Part shown: positions 32,851-45,200 of the stretch, in pieces
Numbering within the stretch: position 1 is the stretch's first letter
Layout of the letters: every line of letters begins with the position of its first letter
Source of the DNA: Orobanche coerulescens
Lineage: Eukaryota > Streptophyta > Magnoliopsida > Lamiales > Orobanchaceae
Assembly (NCBI GenBank): GCA_033398695.1
Contig: CM065804.1
Coordinates: 53,103,501-53,167,500, forward strand
DNA: 64,000 bases
Direction of reading: 5' to 3'
Notes under the pieces: generated by a model
Seen by the model: the letters and a program-made list of their open reading frames with translations, nothing else
The model's database searches: none
Told to the model about the DNA's origin: nothing
Position numbers and translations under genes: made by a program

Positions 32851-33000
32851 ACTTCTCCCTCATCATGCTTTAGAGCTCCCACATTGCTTCTTTCTGATCA
32901 TGGTGACTCCAAAGCACTTTCACTAAAGAAATCGACTTATCCTCAATTCTTGCACATTGAAACCAAAAGGTTGAAAGCGAAACTCACGTCTCAAGTAAAC
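32851..33000 (-). pseudogene. Chromovirus-type gypsy integrase C-terminal tail
   Basis: The minus strand reads Q-C-A-R-I-E-D-K-S-I-S-L-V-K-V-L-W-S-H-H-D-Q-K-E, then A-M-W-E-L. This corresponds to the chromodomain-proximal end of Tekay/Reina integrase (L-V-K-V-L-W-x-H-H-x-x-E-E-A-T-W-E). It lies directly next to the leader of unit B, so the body of that element (gag to integrase) was deleted. Confidence 0.72.
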
Positions 33001-33019
33001 TTTTGATAGACATCGTTTG

Positions 33020-33603
33020 AGTATTTAAAAATTAAATTTTAAAAATTTGCAACGCAAGATGAAAATAAAATATATGTAGTTTGAATTCTCAAAATTTTCG
33101 GTCTCGAGGTCATCATACGAAAATAAAACCTTTTTCCTTCTTGAAGGATGTTTTAGAATGAAAATTTACGTGACTCTCCAAAACGTTTAAAGTTTTAAAA
33201 TATCACATTGATAACCTTCCCTTGCGCATTCACACTAAAACATTACTCTTGCAAAAAGAATTTATACAAGGATACATATACACATATATACATATACATC
33301 GGTACATTTACAAAAATCAAACAAACATGGAGTACGTATTCAGGATTCACATTTAAGCTCCACATCATAACACAAAAATCATACAAGCTCATGTAACACG
33401 AGACACAACAAAGTAGGGAGTTACATCCACAGGTCGCACGAAGATGATTGCTGCACCTCGATACTAATCACAACCGACATCTCAGACAACGCGTCGCGAC
33501 ACGACTCAGTCAGACAAAATCCGACAAGGCAAGACGAGACAAGACAAGACAAGATCCTACAACACACGACTCGACCCGACAGCCTAAGGTTTCCTCAACC
33601 TAA
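33020..33603 (-). other. Leader of gypsy unit B
   Basis: The internal start after the PBS of unit B. It is homologous to 31211-31805 and ends at nearly the same point, where both diverge. No gag reading frame. Confidence 0.7.
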
Positions 33604-33615
33604 GCTCTGATACCA
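33604..33615 (-). other. Primer-binding site of gypsy unit B
   Basis: Minus strand TGGTATCAGAGC, an exact match to the canonical plant initiator tRNA-Met PBS, five bases from the LTR end at 33621. Confidence 0.95.
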
Positions 33616-33620
33616 TATTC

Positions 33621-36337
33621 TGTAACACCCCCAAACCACTCGGGAATATTACAGCGCCACAGACCCTCTCCGTGAGGATCTACCAGGCTACATACAAAAA
33701 CGATACATCCAATTACATGCCGATATGGCTACATAATGAACCATTAGACCTATTTGGTCTTTTATCCAAACACACCCATCATTACATACAAGACTCTTTC
33801 CCGAAACTCATACCCACGCAGGGGTTAGAATACATCAATATTTCCATGAAACAGAAAATACCACAATGGTAGAACAAGACAATAAGACTTTACCAAATAC
33901 TCGACACTGGTCTTCATGTGATTAGTATCGTCGTCTTCCATTACCCTTCGTACTAATCCTGTGATTCGCTCCCCAGAAACCTGCGAGTACGTGGACGTAA
34001 TACAGACATCCACCCCCCGAATACTTGGGGGTTAGCAAAACTCCACTGTTTTGCTATTGCAAGTATAAAATATGAATAGAAGCCCTACACAACATACTTC
34101 AAGAACATAATAATCGTGAACACACTTCCCGAGATAAATCATTTGATCAAAACTGTTCAAATCATGAAAGGTGGGAATAAACCCAATATACATCTTACAA
34201 AACATTTAAAGATCTCGGGAGTTTTGAAAACATTTGGGATTTAAGAGTTCTCAAGTCTTTCGAAAACACTTGGGGACACGGACCAAAAACTATTTTTCCC
34301 AAAATACAATTCCGATAACAAAACACGGGTCCACAACCCAAATCACAAAACACGGGGTCCAAGACTCAAATCACGAAATATGGGGTCCAAGACCAAAATC
34401 ATCCATGACTATATATTCCCAAGGATTATTCGTGTCCCGTGCTAACAAGCCACGAACCTCAGATGCTCCCGTAGAACATACCCGAGTGAATAACCCAACG
34501 GGAAACCATACCAGATCACATGTCACCGTGATAACAATCACGTAACTATAACCATACATACGTTCATAGTTATCCCGGCTTCGCACTAACAAGCTACGAA
34601 CCTTGGAGCCTCCACGAGACTTACCCGATTGGACAACCCATGACACATCCATCACACGATCAATCCACAACCATAAGTTATCTCGGCATCGCTGTAACAA
34701 GCCATGAACCTCGGAGTCCCCGCAAGACATACCCGGATTGGATAACCTCACAAGTTATCCCGGCATCGGGCTAGAAAGCCACGAACCTCGGAGTCCCCGC
34801 AAGATATACCCGATTAGATAACCCTACGGTAATGCCTGACCCATACTAGCAAGTATGGATCCCGGAGATTCACCAATCTTACCCAGAGGCACATCACTTT
34901 CAACGATCACATAACAATAAGTAAACATCAAGCCAAACAACACTAAACATCACAACCTCCTTTCAAAGGAGTAACAACCAATATCACACGTCACATATTC
35001 GCCGAACAAGCACATATATCAATACCCAATCCTCGGCATATGATTATGACCTATTATATTCACTAAGTGGAATTATAACATCTTCCAATCATACATAATT
35101 AACACATGTATTCCGAAAACACATTCATTCACGAAGCATACGAGTTATCTTTTGAAAGACATTATTTATCGAGAACATACCGATCCTTTTTAAAGTTCAT
35201 TAAACATTCAAAATGCGCATGAAATCATTCACCAACAATTATGCCTACGAAACATGAAACGTATGGGCAAGATACTTGCCTCGATACCAAGGACAACGGA
35301 ACAATGAACGGACATGGACAGGTAGCCCTCGAGCTTCCAAAAACGACCGAGAACTCGACAACCTCACGAATACTACGAATACAATATCACCACAAATAAG
35401 TAACACTAATCGGAATCCGAATCAACACGAAAAACAACAAGGATCCGAGGGTTTCTTCAAGGCGATCAAGAATCAAATCCCGGGTGATAAAAATCGATAA
35501 ATGGGTTACAAAATCCAAAGATCATGACCAAGACAACAAGAACACTATAAAAAATTCATCACCCACGGATTAAATCTAAGAATCACAAAGAAACCCCCAA
35601 AAATTACACAACTAGGGTTCTAAGGAAGAAAATACTTTGATTCGACGAAGAACAAGGTTTTTGTGATGATATAATCGACAAGAATCTTCCAAAATGACTT
35701 AGAAATGATTATAATCGAGCAAGACATCTTCTCCATGTCTCACCCGTCTCTAGCCGCCACAAAAATGGAAAAAGTGAAGATGAAATAAAGTGTGGCCGAG
35801 CCGTGGCCTATATATGTCGACAGCGTTATGGCCGTAACCGGCAGCTCATTACGGCCGTAACCTGGTCAACGCATGTAGCGTACGCAATGGCCGAAGTCTT
35901 GCGTATGCAATGAGCACACATTACAGCCATAATCGGCATAGTCTTACGGCCGTAACCGAGCTCCCAGGGCTACTGACTGAAATCTGCCGAATCACTACGG
36001 CCGTAACCGGCCAGTGCTTAGCGGCCGTAACGTAACCTGATGAACCTTACAGCCATAATCGAGTGTCCCCAGACCAATGTGTGCGGGAGTCTTACGGACG
36101 TAATCGGTCAGGCCATACAGCCTTAACTCGACCCAGCCAACAACCGACCATCCGGCTCGATACTCGACGACGTCTCGATCGCGCGAACGCACCGACTATG
36201 ATCCAAAAAAATAACAAACAGGCTACGAAACTCAACATACCATAATTCAAGCATGCGATTCCAAAGATGCAATGACAACAGCCCATTCGACTGAAGAAAA
36301 ATTCAACGAAACCGGAATAAAGATCTCGGGTATTACA
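33621..36337 (-). repeat. Gypsy (Tekay-like, family A/B) 5' LTR, minus strand, 2717 bp
   Basis: Starts TGTAACACCCCCAAACC and ends CTCGGGTATTACA, both termini intact. It is the reverse-orientation partner of 28038-31193 and lacks the foreign 463-bp fragment. It carries the 100-bp (34440-34850) and 32-bp (34325-34400) degenerate repeats of the family. Confidence 0.9.
35807..36126 (-). promoter_or_regulatory. TATA box with TTACGGCCGTAA palindrome array (LTR B)
   Basis: The minus-strand TATA box CATATATAGGCC is near 35815-35804. Upstream cores start at 35826, 35849, 35876, 35899, 35921, 35944, 35995, 36019, 36047, 36092 and 36115, repeatedly 22 to 24 bases apart. Some positions use a TAGCGTACGCAA or TTGCGTATGCAA core, resembling the other family, so the core sequence is interchangeable while the register is kept. 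Confidence 0.8.
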
Positions 36338-36344
36338 GAGTACG

Positions 36345-38005
36345 TATCATCGCATACATGATGGACCTCATCGCAAATGCATAAGGAACTATACCCATTA
36401 TCTATTGCTCATCAGGCCTTGACAAGCACTTAGTATTACTTAGTGACATACCATGATACATGGGAAGAAGGCCTCACTTGCAGTCTTTCATTGACTAAGT
36501 CCAATCATCCTATTGGATATATCTATAAATCCAGAGGCACAATATATATTGTGCCTCTAAGTCTTCCATTTAGAAACACCTACTAATCCAACCATTCACA
36601 TACTGTAGCACTAAAATGTCACTTCCAATGAGAAGAATGCCATCGACATATAGGACTATGATCACAACTTTTCTCCCACTGACTTTCTTGTACGCACAAT
36701 ATTTCTCTTTGTTTCTTATATAGCCAAATTCTTGAATTGCTTCCTCTAATCAAAGAATCTAACTCCTAGATGCTTGATTCAAATCATAGATGGCTCTTTG
36801 AAGCTTACATACCTTCCCAGCATGTTTTGGATCCTCAAAATCATCTGTTGTGTCATATACACATCCTCCTTCAAAATTCCATATAGGAAGGTGTTTTTGA
36901 CATCAATTTGCCAAATCTCATAACATAATGGCTGCAATAGAAGGATAATTCTTATGGATTTAGCATAGCGACTGGACATAAAGTTTCATCATAATCCACC
37001 ATGTGAATCCGTTTATAATCTTTTGCTACCAATCTATCTTTGCAAACTTCTGCCCTGTAGATTTTTATCTTAACCCATTTGTTACCTATTAGTTTTACCC
37101 ATCAGGAAAATCAACCAAGATCCATACTTATTTTTCATAGATGGAATCCATTTTGGATGTCATGGCTTCTTACCATTTCTCGGCATCTAGGCCTGTCTTA
37201 GCTTCTTTATAGGTGCTCGATTCATTGCTTTCCAAATGCATGACTAGATAATTTTCCGTTAGATTATTACCGTAGTATATCTATGGATGAGACCTACATA
37301 GAGGTTGAACAACTTTTGTAGTACTTTATAAAACTGGTTCTAGATTCTCCTAAACAACTTCATATGAAACAGGTGTTTCAAATGAGGTATAAGGAGGAGT
37401 TTCCATTTCTGTTTGTTGCTATTCTCAAACTTCTTTAAGGTAAACTTTACTCTCACTCATTGTTTTTTTAGAAATATATTCCTTTTCTAGAAATACACCT
37501 TCTCGTGCAACAAATATTTTGTTATTAGAATGGTGGTAGAAGTAGTACCCCTTTGTCTTTTCTGAGTAACCTACAAAGAGACACTTATCTGATATGGAGC
37601 AAGATTGTCAGAAACAAGACGTTTCACGTATGCTTCACATTCCTAGACTTTGATAAAAGATAATTTAGGAACCTTCCCTATCTATATCTCACATGTTTTC
37701 TTTTCTACAGCCTCCGACGATGCTTAATTTAGTATGAGTGCGGCAGTTGATAGAGCATTGTACCTGAAAGGAGATCGGAAGATCAGCCTGACTCATCATG
37801 GGTCAAACCATATCCAATAGCATCCGATTTTTCTTTCCTGGCACACCATTCTATTGAGGTGTTTCAGGAGGGGTGAATTGCGATAGAACTCCACAACTAT
37901 ATAGATGGTCATAAAACTCTTGGCTAATATATTCACCATCACAATCCTACTGAAGTGCCTTTATATCTTCTGGACAAGTGTATTTTCTATTTCACATTGA
38001 AATTC
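36345..38005 (-). pseudogene. Copia pol: integrase catalytic end, linker and RT
   Basis: From right to left: D-C-D-G-E-Y-I-S (integrase third acidic residue) near 37945, S-D-K-C-L-F-V-G-Y-S near 37590, V-F-L-E-K-E-Y-I-S-K near 37480, then RT text (I-W-Q-I-D-V-K-N-T-F-L-Y-G, V-Y-M-T-Q, near 36920-36840) and V-V-I-I-V-L-Y-V-D-G-I-L-L-I-G (active-site Y-V-D-D changed to Y-V-D-G) near 36650. Stops are frequent. It is the same family as 54671-56145. Its left end is cut by the gypsy LTR at 36337. Confidence 0.8.
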
Positions 38006-38012
38006 ATTGAAT

Positions 38013-38470
38013 TTATCTAAAGATTCAGACTTTCACCAAAGAAATCGATTTATCCTTAATTCTTGCACCTTCTGATCGAAAATAGCTTCAGGCCTTTCTT
38101 TTTAACTCATATATTTACTAAGATTATGTCACTCTCATGAAAACATGCTTGAAATAAAAAACATACTTTTTTAGCTGAGAAATGTGGACAACATTGTGAA
38201 CATTCCCAAGACTAGGTGGCAAAGCAAACCTCAAAGTATCTGGGCCTATTCTCTTAAGAATGTCATACAGCCCAAAAACGTGGCCTAAGCTTGCCTTTAA
38301 CTGAAAACCTGATTATTCCATTTGAAGGGTAAACTTTGTGGAAAACCTTATCCTCACTTTTAAATGCAATTCGTTCGGTGTGTATCAGCATAAGACTTCT
38401 GTCGCATCTGCGCCTCTTGTATTCTCTACCATATCTTGTGAACAATCTTGATCATCTCGCTGACTGTGTC
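38013..38470 (-). pseudogene. Chromovirus-type gypsy integrase C-terminal domain
   Basis: The minus strand reads F-K-S-E-D-K-V-F-H-K-V-Y-P, I-I-R-F-S-V-K-G-K-L-R-P-R-F, then A-L-P-P-S-L-G-N-V-H-N-V-V-H-I-S-Q-L-K-K-Y-V. This is the standard integrase tail (F-x-x-G-D-x-V-F-L-K-V-S-P, G-K-L-S-P-R-F, L-P-P-x-L-x-x-V-H-N-V-F-H-V-S-x-L-R-K-Y). A final V-Q-E-L-R-I piece near 38060 resembles the text at 32960. Frames shift at least once. Confidence 0.8.
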
Positions 38471-38559
38471 TGGACCAGCATCTTTCTCTCACCCAGTTTA
38501 GCCAAATAAAGATCTTCGCGTTGGATTTTGATCAAATCTAATTTGGCTGAATCATCGAA

Positions 38560-38573
38560 ACCATCTTAAATAT

Positions 38574-38611
<38 letters not shown>

Positions 38612-39388
38612 ATGCATGAATTTAATCTAATACAAATTAAGGCACAAGAACTATACCTTTTGGATGCGTGTAGTAACTCTAGATCTGATCTTGATCTTTG
38701 TGACATTGTTTTCAAGACTCCAAGTGTCGTCCCATTATCAGTATCTAAAAGCAAATCTTGAATCGCCTTGAGTTTTTAGAGTAGAATATGAGAAAGATAA
38801 AGAACTCCAGGTCTCCTCTTATATCCATCTCTCTCTCGCCGATTATAGTATAATTAGTGTCGGATGATTTTATGTTTTGGCTCTAAAAACACACATGTAT
38901 TTTCCTATACCTATATCTAGTTATTTACAGGGATAAATGAATTATACACACAAGGTTATATATTGTCCTTATCTAACAAGGATAATGCACAATGGTGACT
39001 GCCCCTCTAAAGTTGGCCGACCCACACGGGCTTCACACCCCAACACGGGTTGTGTCCAATCGGCCTGGCCCTGCCCAAACCCAATCAGCCTTCACGACAC
39101 TCCCCGGCTCATCCGATGTGACCGCATGCCCTGATTTATCATTTTTGGATCTATAAAGTCAATTTTACCCTTATTCATATTTGGACTCCAAGTCCGATTG
39201 ATTCAATCTCCTGCTTTGTGTGTGACCCGGTAACTTAGCTATAATTAGTTGTGAGTGTAATTCCCAATTAGCCTCATCAAACTAAAAATGGTTTCCAACT
39301 AAATATTTCAGTCACTAATTATCAACTGAATAAATCGATAAACTATTATTTGAGTTATACACATTGATTGAAGGACATCATTCCAACA
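38560..39388 (-). repeat. Copia 3' LTR, minus strand
   Basis: On the minus strand the LTR starts TGTTGGAATGATGTCCTTC at 39388, right after a polypurine tract (ATATGGGAGAT, 39399-39389). The first 225 bases match the fragment at 57281-57499. A TATA-like GGATATAAGAGG lies near 38830. The left end is approximate, near the CA/TA microsatellite at 38573-38612. Confidence 0.72.
38573..38612. repeat. CA/TA compound microsatellite
   Basis: (CA)n followed by (TA)n at the distal end of the copia LTR. Confidence 0.92.
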
Positions 39389-39399
39389 ATCTCCCATAT

Positions 39400-40190
39400 G
39401 TCCTTCAGAACAAGAGTGCATCCGATTTCCTTTATCTCTTTCTATATTTATTTGAACATAAGGTAAGATACATCATCATCCTTATTCTGTTCAAAGTGTT
39501 TTTAGAATCTCCAAGTCAAATTGTTTAATCAGATGATTATTTATAATCCACCGGAGCATGGCCATGCATTTTACAATCCCAACTCTCCGAGAGGCTCTTC
39601 ACATTTTAAAGACATAATTCCAAGATATTGGAGGACAATTACATCTTGTACATTCAATTCCCTTCACTTGATTCATACTAGTACGAGTATTGTTTTTATA
39701 GTTTCATTTTACAACATGATAATCGACAAGTAAGAAAATAATGAATTACTCAGGTCTGAATAATCAGCTCAAATATAAAATGATATAATCTTATGACATG
39801 TAAAATCTTAAAAATTTCTCTTAGTGCATCAATCCAATCATGTGTTCCCAACTCATCTCTTTGTAACTAACTCCTGACATTCCATATCGCTTGGCCCATG
39901 AAACCGTGACTTGAGTGAATTTCAAACTAGTCTCTTTTAATTATTACTGTCCAATTTAATGATCTGGATTAGAGACAAGTTTTATTTGAATACCAGTTCA
40001 CTCAATAGGGTTTTATTATCCGAGATGTATTCTTGATAACTTATTCAGACAATTTTAATCAAATTTGGTCTATTCGTTTAATACTCAACCAAAACTAATG
40101 AGCATAATAATGATGAATGGAATATATATAATCCTTAATATTACAATGATAATGAAATAAGTTTCTATAGAATTCACGACCACTCTACAA
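39400..40190 (-). other. 3' internal untranslated region of the copia element
   Basis: AT-rich, no domain. It lies between the RNase H end (right) and the polypurine tract (left), where copia elements have a short untranslated segment; about 790 bp is longer than usual. Confidence 0.5.
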
Positions 40191-40693
40191 TGTATCTGAT
40201 TCCCATCGCAGCAACGTGATCCTCATGCTTCAATTGTGGAAAAGACTTCGATAACGGGTCTGAACAGTATCGACCATTGGCACTTTGCATATTTGTATAT
40301 CACCTCTCTTGATAACGTCTCATATGAAGTGAAATTTCCTTTCTACGTGTTTGGACTAATTGTCTTTCCTTATATCATTTTCTTCAATGAACTTCTTTAT
40401 GCAAACTCCTTCTTTTGCAGCTTCTGAAGCAGCAGCATACTCAAGTTCAGTTGCGAATTAGTAGCAGAGCTCTGTTTGGCACACATCCAGGTACCATTTA
40501 GATAGAAGATGTAACCAAATTATCTTTGTGCATTTGGAACTTACATCAGCATATCTTATAACAACCAATTCCTTTTGTCCACCATAAACCAAGAATTTAT
40601 CTTTAGTCCTTTTCAGGTACTTAAGAATAATTTTGGTTGCACTCCAATGCACTTCACCTGTGTTTGACTGATATCTACACGTCATGCTCAAAA
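40191..40693 (-). pseudogene. Copia RNase H, separated from its RT by the SIRE-like insertion
   Basis: The minus strand begins S-M-T-C-R-Y-Q-S-N-T-G-E-V-H-W, then K-Y-L-K-R-T-K-D-K-F-L-V-Y-G-G, A-S-E-A-A-K-E near 40415, and R-G-D-I-Q-I-C-K-V-P near 40260, the standard end of copia pol. The preceding residues (C-A-Q-P-D-V-S-Y-S-L) are 14 kb away at 54672-54700, and the frame continues in register across the insertion if one duplicated pentamer is ignored. Stops and frameshifts are present. Confidence 0.9.
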
Positions 40694-41920
40694 TTTTGGG
40701 AAAAACCCTCCTGGTGTTTTGATAATTGCCTCATACAGCAAGAATCTTCAAAGTCAGAATATCAGCCAAGTATGGAAGCTATCAGTAAAACTTCATACAA
40801 CCTGTCTGTACAGCGCAAGATCCTTCAGCTAGCCAAGAGTCTAATCCTACAACTTAGTCTTCAAAATACAGCAAAATAAATATGTTGGCTACCACAAACA
40901 ATGTTGTAGGTGTTTTACATGGGAAAAAAGTAAAACACAAATCTAACAGGACTGAAGAAACTTTAAACCGTTGAGAAAGAAAACATTCTTTATTCAGAAA
41001 GTATTCATGGTTAAGGTAGCATTTAATACTGATAGAACAACATTTAATGCGGCCGAAGAGACTATAGTCTAAAGAGCATTTAGTGCGAGTAAAAAAGAAT
41101 GTATGAAGCATTAAATGCAAATCGCCTTTAATTCAAACATTCGAAAGTCGCCCAATTAGATTTGTCTCAATGTATAAAGGATCTATTTCCATGTTTATAA
41201 GTAGCCCAAGCAAGAGAACATTGCTCACCTGATGATCTATAACTTTGACAATCTGAATATCAAGATTACAAGAGCATTGTATTTATTCAAGCATACAACT
41301 TCATCAAAAGAGAAGAAATATACAAGTCCTCAACACGAACAGCACATCTACAGTGAAAACTCTTCAAGCCTACAGTTGTTGTTCGATCTTGTCATACCAA
41401 TCTAACTGTTGAGTTGACTTAGCACTGTGTGGACTAAGCTAACCTATTTCTGACCTGTGTAGGATAAATAGCATTAAGGACGAAGCTTCAATCTGTTTGA
41501 GAAGAAATGAGTAGAAGAAGCCAAAGCCAACCTGTGTGATCGACCAAAGCTGTTGTCGGCTGTATCAATCTATGAATGATACAACGACATGTTTAGTTAA
41601 AATCATATAGTTGTGTACGCCGTGATTTTAATAAACAATTTACCCTTGTGTGGAAGACCAGTGGACGTAGATGGGTTTACCTCGAACCACTTCAGTAAGT
41701 GTGTCTTTACTTAATGTCTTTACTGCTTTCTATTTGCTTGTGTGATTCTAGTATATATATCTTAAAAACCTTGTACGGCAAGCTAACATGATACCATTCA
41801 GTTGCTGTATTGACAACAACTTAATCTTAGACATCCGCTATGCAAACAAATTTCGAAAAAGGATACAACTTATTTACCCTCCTCCCCATAAGCTGTTTAT
41901 ACTGTATATTGTGCCCAACA
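40694..41920 (+). repeat. SIRE-like 5' LTR
   Basis: 1227 bp, ends TGTGCCCAACA. It shares GCATTTAATGC-type motifs (41025-41115, several mutated) and the TATA-like GTTTATAAGTAG (about 41194-41205) with its relatives. Confidence 0.92.
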
Positions 41921-41921
41921 A

Positions 41922-41934
41922 TTGGTATCGAAGA
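41922..41934 (+). other. Primer-binding site of the SIRE-like element
   Basis: TTGGTATCGAAGAG region next to the LTR; the canonical TGGTATCAGAGAG has two changes. Confidence 0.85.
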
Positions 41935-42044
41935 GGTTGATTCGACAAAGAATCAGTCTCATTTATAACCTGAATCAGATCCACAAAATCACTATCTTTT
42001 GAAAACTTTATTTTTGTATCTTTATCATTCATCTTACTTATACC

Positions 42045-43279
42045 ATGGATACATCTATGATCAATAAAGTCCATATGTTTATTAACAAATTCGATGATTG
42101 GAGAATCAGGATAGAAGCCCATCTTGATATGATGCACAAAGAGCTGATCTTTGTCATCAAAGAAGGACCCATCAAGATAATGAAGGTCAACACATCCGCA
42201 AGAATATAAGGACAACCTCATGCAGAAATGCTTGAGAAGGAATATGCGCAATGGACAATATATGATCACAAGCGTGCGAATATCGACAAATTAGCCAAGA
42301 ATGACCTTTTTCACTCTTGAAAAAGTCACATTCTCCAAGGTAAATAGCTGACAGATAGCCAAGGAAATCTGGAAGAAACTTAAGTTAATTTGTGAGCGAA
42401 CTGAGCTCTCAAAATAAAACAAATTTCAAAACTAACTCAGTAATTTGAATCATTTGAAATGAGGTACTTCTAAACACTTGAGGAAATTGACATCAGATTT
42501 ACTAGCATTGTCGGTGAACTTGAAGCATTGGGTAAAGTGTAGACCCAACAGGAGAAAAATCTGAAAATCTTTGGATCACTCCCTGCCCGATGGGGCATTA
42601 AGACCACAGTTATGTGTGTGTCTTATAATTTAAATGACATATCTACTTTCGATATCTTCTCTGACCTTAAAGCCTTTGAGTACAATATTAACAGGAGAGA
42701 GAAGGCCGAAGAGTCACCTGCCAAAACTACAACACGGCTGCTGTATCTGATAGGAGACACAGCTCTGCCCCCAGCCCATCCAAAGATGCATACAAAGTAG
42801 TTGGCTGCGACGATGACAACCTGTCACAAGACGAGATGGCCCTGCTCATGCATAAATTCCAAAATTTCATAAAGAAGTATGGAACAGCCCCATACAGGCC
42901 AAAACCATTTAACAAGGTGAGTTCTGAATCACCTTCATCCACAGATTCTAACCGGTGCTATAACTGCAGGAAACCGGGACACTATGGAAATAGATGTCCT
43001 CATTATAAGGTGCAGAAGTTGCCAAAGCCGAGCAACAAGAAAAGGACGAGAAAAGGTGCATCTGGCGAAACAAGCTCAAGGCCTTGATCGGAGAATCAAA
43101 AGCCCCATCCGCACTGACCAAGACAGAGAAGTGCTTTCAGTCAATCACTGATAGTGACTCCTCCTATGATGAAATCAGAGATAAAACATATATGTGCTTT
43201 ATGGCCAAGGAAGAAGATAATGATGAATACAGTGAAAATGAGGTAAGCTCAACCTCAGCTACTCCTATTAATGCATCAC
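42045..43279 (+). pseudogene. SIRE-like gag, first part
   Basis: Starts M-D-T-S-M-I-N-K-V, F-D-D-W-R-I-R-I-E-A-H-L-D, V-I-K-E-G-P (N-terminal gag domain). Near 42580 the text S-L-P-A-R-W follows gag helices, and at 42954-42997 an intact zinc knuckle reads C-Y-N-C-R-K-P-G-H-Y-G-N-R-C. Acidic D/E-rich text follows. Stops near 42208, 42320 and 42415 and one frame change make it non-functional. It is interrupted at 43279 by the solo LTR; gag resumes at 44859. Confidence 0.88.
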
Positions 43280-44858
43280 TGTAGGTCACAAGTCGCCAGG
43301 AATAAGTCTAGGGTGGGTGAATAGACTTATTAAACTCTTTTCATGAAAGTCAGGTGAGTTTCTCAGTTGTGATAAGTACAGATGACTTATGTCATCTACA
43401 GACAGATAATGCAGAAGGCATAGCTGATGACGATACAGATAACTTAAGTTCGTCTGTAGTTAACTTCTAATGGAACAGTAAATATGAATGTAGCAGTTAA
43501 GTATGATATCTAAATCAATAAATCACACAAGCACTTATAGTGGTTCCAGAGGTGGGGTAATCCTCTACTAGTCCACTTTTCTCCAAACCAGTTGGAGATG
43601 AATTCACTATAACTTTCAACCACTGATAAACATTACAATGATTCAACCAGTTACAACAACTCCCAACCAATGGAATCCCGTGGCCGTTGCAACTCCATTT
43701 GGATGCATAACACCTCCTGATTGGAGACCAATGGATGCATCAACAACTCTCGAGCTGTCAATCACCTTCCAATCATGAACCCGTAGATGCCTTATCAGTT
43801 GCGAAACTTCTGAAAACCTTGTTTACAGAAGTACCCCGAACTCAAACTTTAAAGACGAGTTTTTATCTTCTCCAACTAAGAGCTTCTCAGAATATGATCT
43901 TGAATGCTTTCCTCTTTTCATAATGCTATAGTTTGCTTTGATTTCCTTGAATACTTTGATTGCTTGTGAGTGTTGTTCGCATCGTACTTTGCTCAATTCA
44001 TATCTTCAGGTATTTATAGTATGATCCTTGAGCTTCCTTCATAGCCGTTGCACCACTGTAACAAATCCGTCCGTTGGAGAGTGGAATTCTTTGTTTATCT
44101 TATCAATCCGTTGCAAGGCTTGATTCCCCTTTTTTCAGTTCCGACCATTTTAAGAACTTTTTTTGATAGTGCCGTTATTCTAGTTTAGAATAATCATGAG
44201 TCTTCAGAATGTGGATCTCAAGGAATATTGTATTCCTAACTTTCCGGGAATCTTTCTAGTTTGTCTCCTTACGTCTCGCATGTGGCTTTGTATGATTGTT
44301 GACTTTCAACGCTTGCTAACGTGGACTGAGTTACTTGGCTGATATCCTGACTAAGAACTTATCTCATGTCTCTTTGGTCAAACCTGCCTGACGTGCAGTC
44401 AACGTTTTCCGATGTAAACTTCGCTGAGATAAAGTTCTCTGCTCTGAACTTCTCTGTTCTGGACTTTTTGAGATGAAGTTATCTGCTATGAAGTTCTCAG
44501 AAATAAAGTCCTCTGATCTGAAGTTCTCTGACCTAATGAATGTTCTCTAATCTGATGGTCAAACTTCAGCTGATATTTGTGTTGACCAGAACTCGTCTGA
44601 TCAGAACTTGCCTGATGGCCTTCTTCAGAATCTTGACTGCAGCTAGGTTTTGGTCAAACCTCTCTGACAAACGGCAGTTCTATACTTAATCGATTTCCTA
44701 CTGATCAACATTTTGATAAAGACTTGGCCTAAATTTAAAGGTCTATAAAAGACACTCATTTGGTTCTTCTTTACAATTTACCAAGTACTTAAAACATATA
44801 TTTGAATAATTATCAATACAGGGATGACATCATCAAAATCTAACAAGTATTCCTAACA
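43280..44858 (-). mobile_element. Solo LTR of a SIRE-like family, perfect TSD ATCAC
   Basis: Ends TGTAGGTCACAAG (43280) and ATTCCTAACA (44858), with ATCAC at 43275-43279 and 44859-44863. The uninterrupted sequence is seen in the related gag at 26597-26625 (GCATCACATACTTTTG). The LTR reads on the minus strand: a TATA box ACTATAAATACC near 44020-44009 and, upstream, an array of degenerate repeats around CTGATCTGAAGTTCTCTGA (44420-44640). No PBS, PPT or second LTR is present, so it is a product of LTR-LTR recombination. Confidence 0.93.
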
Positions 44859-45200
44859 ATCACATACTTTTAAATTATGATGAATGAGTTCAGAACCATT
44901 CAGAAAGCCCAAGAGATGCTTAAACAAGAAAACCTATAGCTATCTCTTTTAAATTTAGAGCTGAAGGACGAAAACGATATGCTGAAAAATAACTATGAAA
45001 ATATGTCTCTGGATTGTGAAAACAACAAGACCATTCATGAAAAACTCATGGAAAGCAATCATCAACTTGCAACCGAACTACATGAGGGAAAAACTCATAG
45101 TAATTGCAAGACAAATGATTATGCTTTATTAGAAGCTAAGATACAGCTTCTCGAGAAAAGAGAATGAGAACTCGAGATCATCCTTAAATCCATTGAGAAA
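44859..45200 (+). pseudogene. SIRE-like gag, coiled-coil end
   Basis: After the solo LTR the frame continues with F-R-T-I-Q-K-A-Q-E-M-L-K-like text and then (44979-45167) a Lys/Glu/Asn-rich helix, N-N-Y-E-N-M-S-L-D-C, A-K-I-Q-L-L-E-K, as in SIRE gag tails. It ends in stops near 45165. Confidence 0.65.

Noticed and set aside
28038..36337. Foldback transposon
   Set aside because: The inverted arms are gypsy LTR plus PBS plus leader, with normal LTR ends, so two gypsy units explain the arrangement better.
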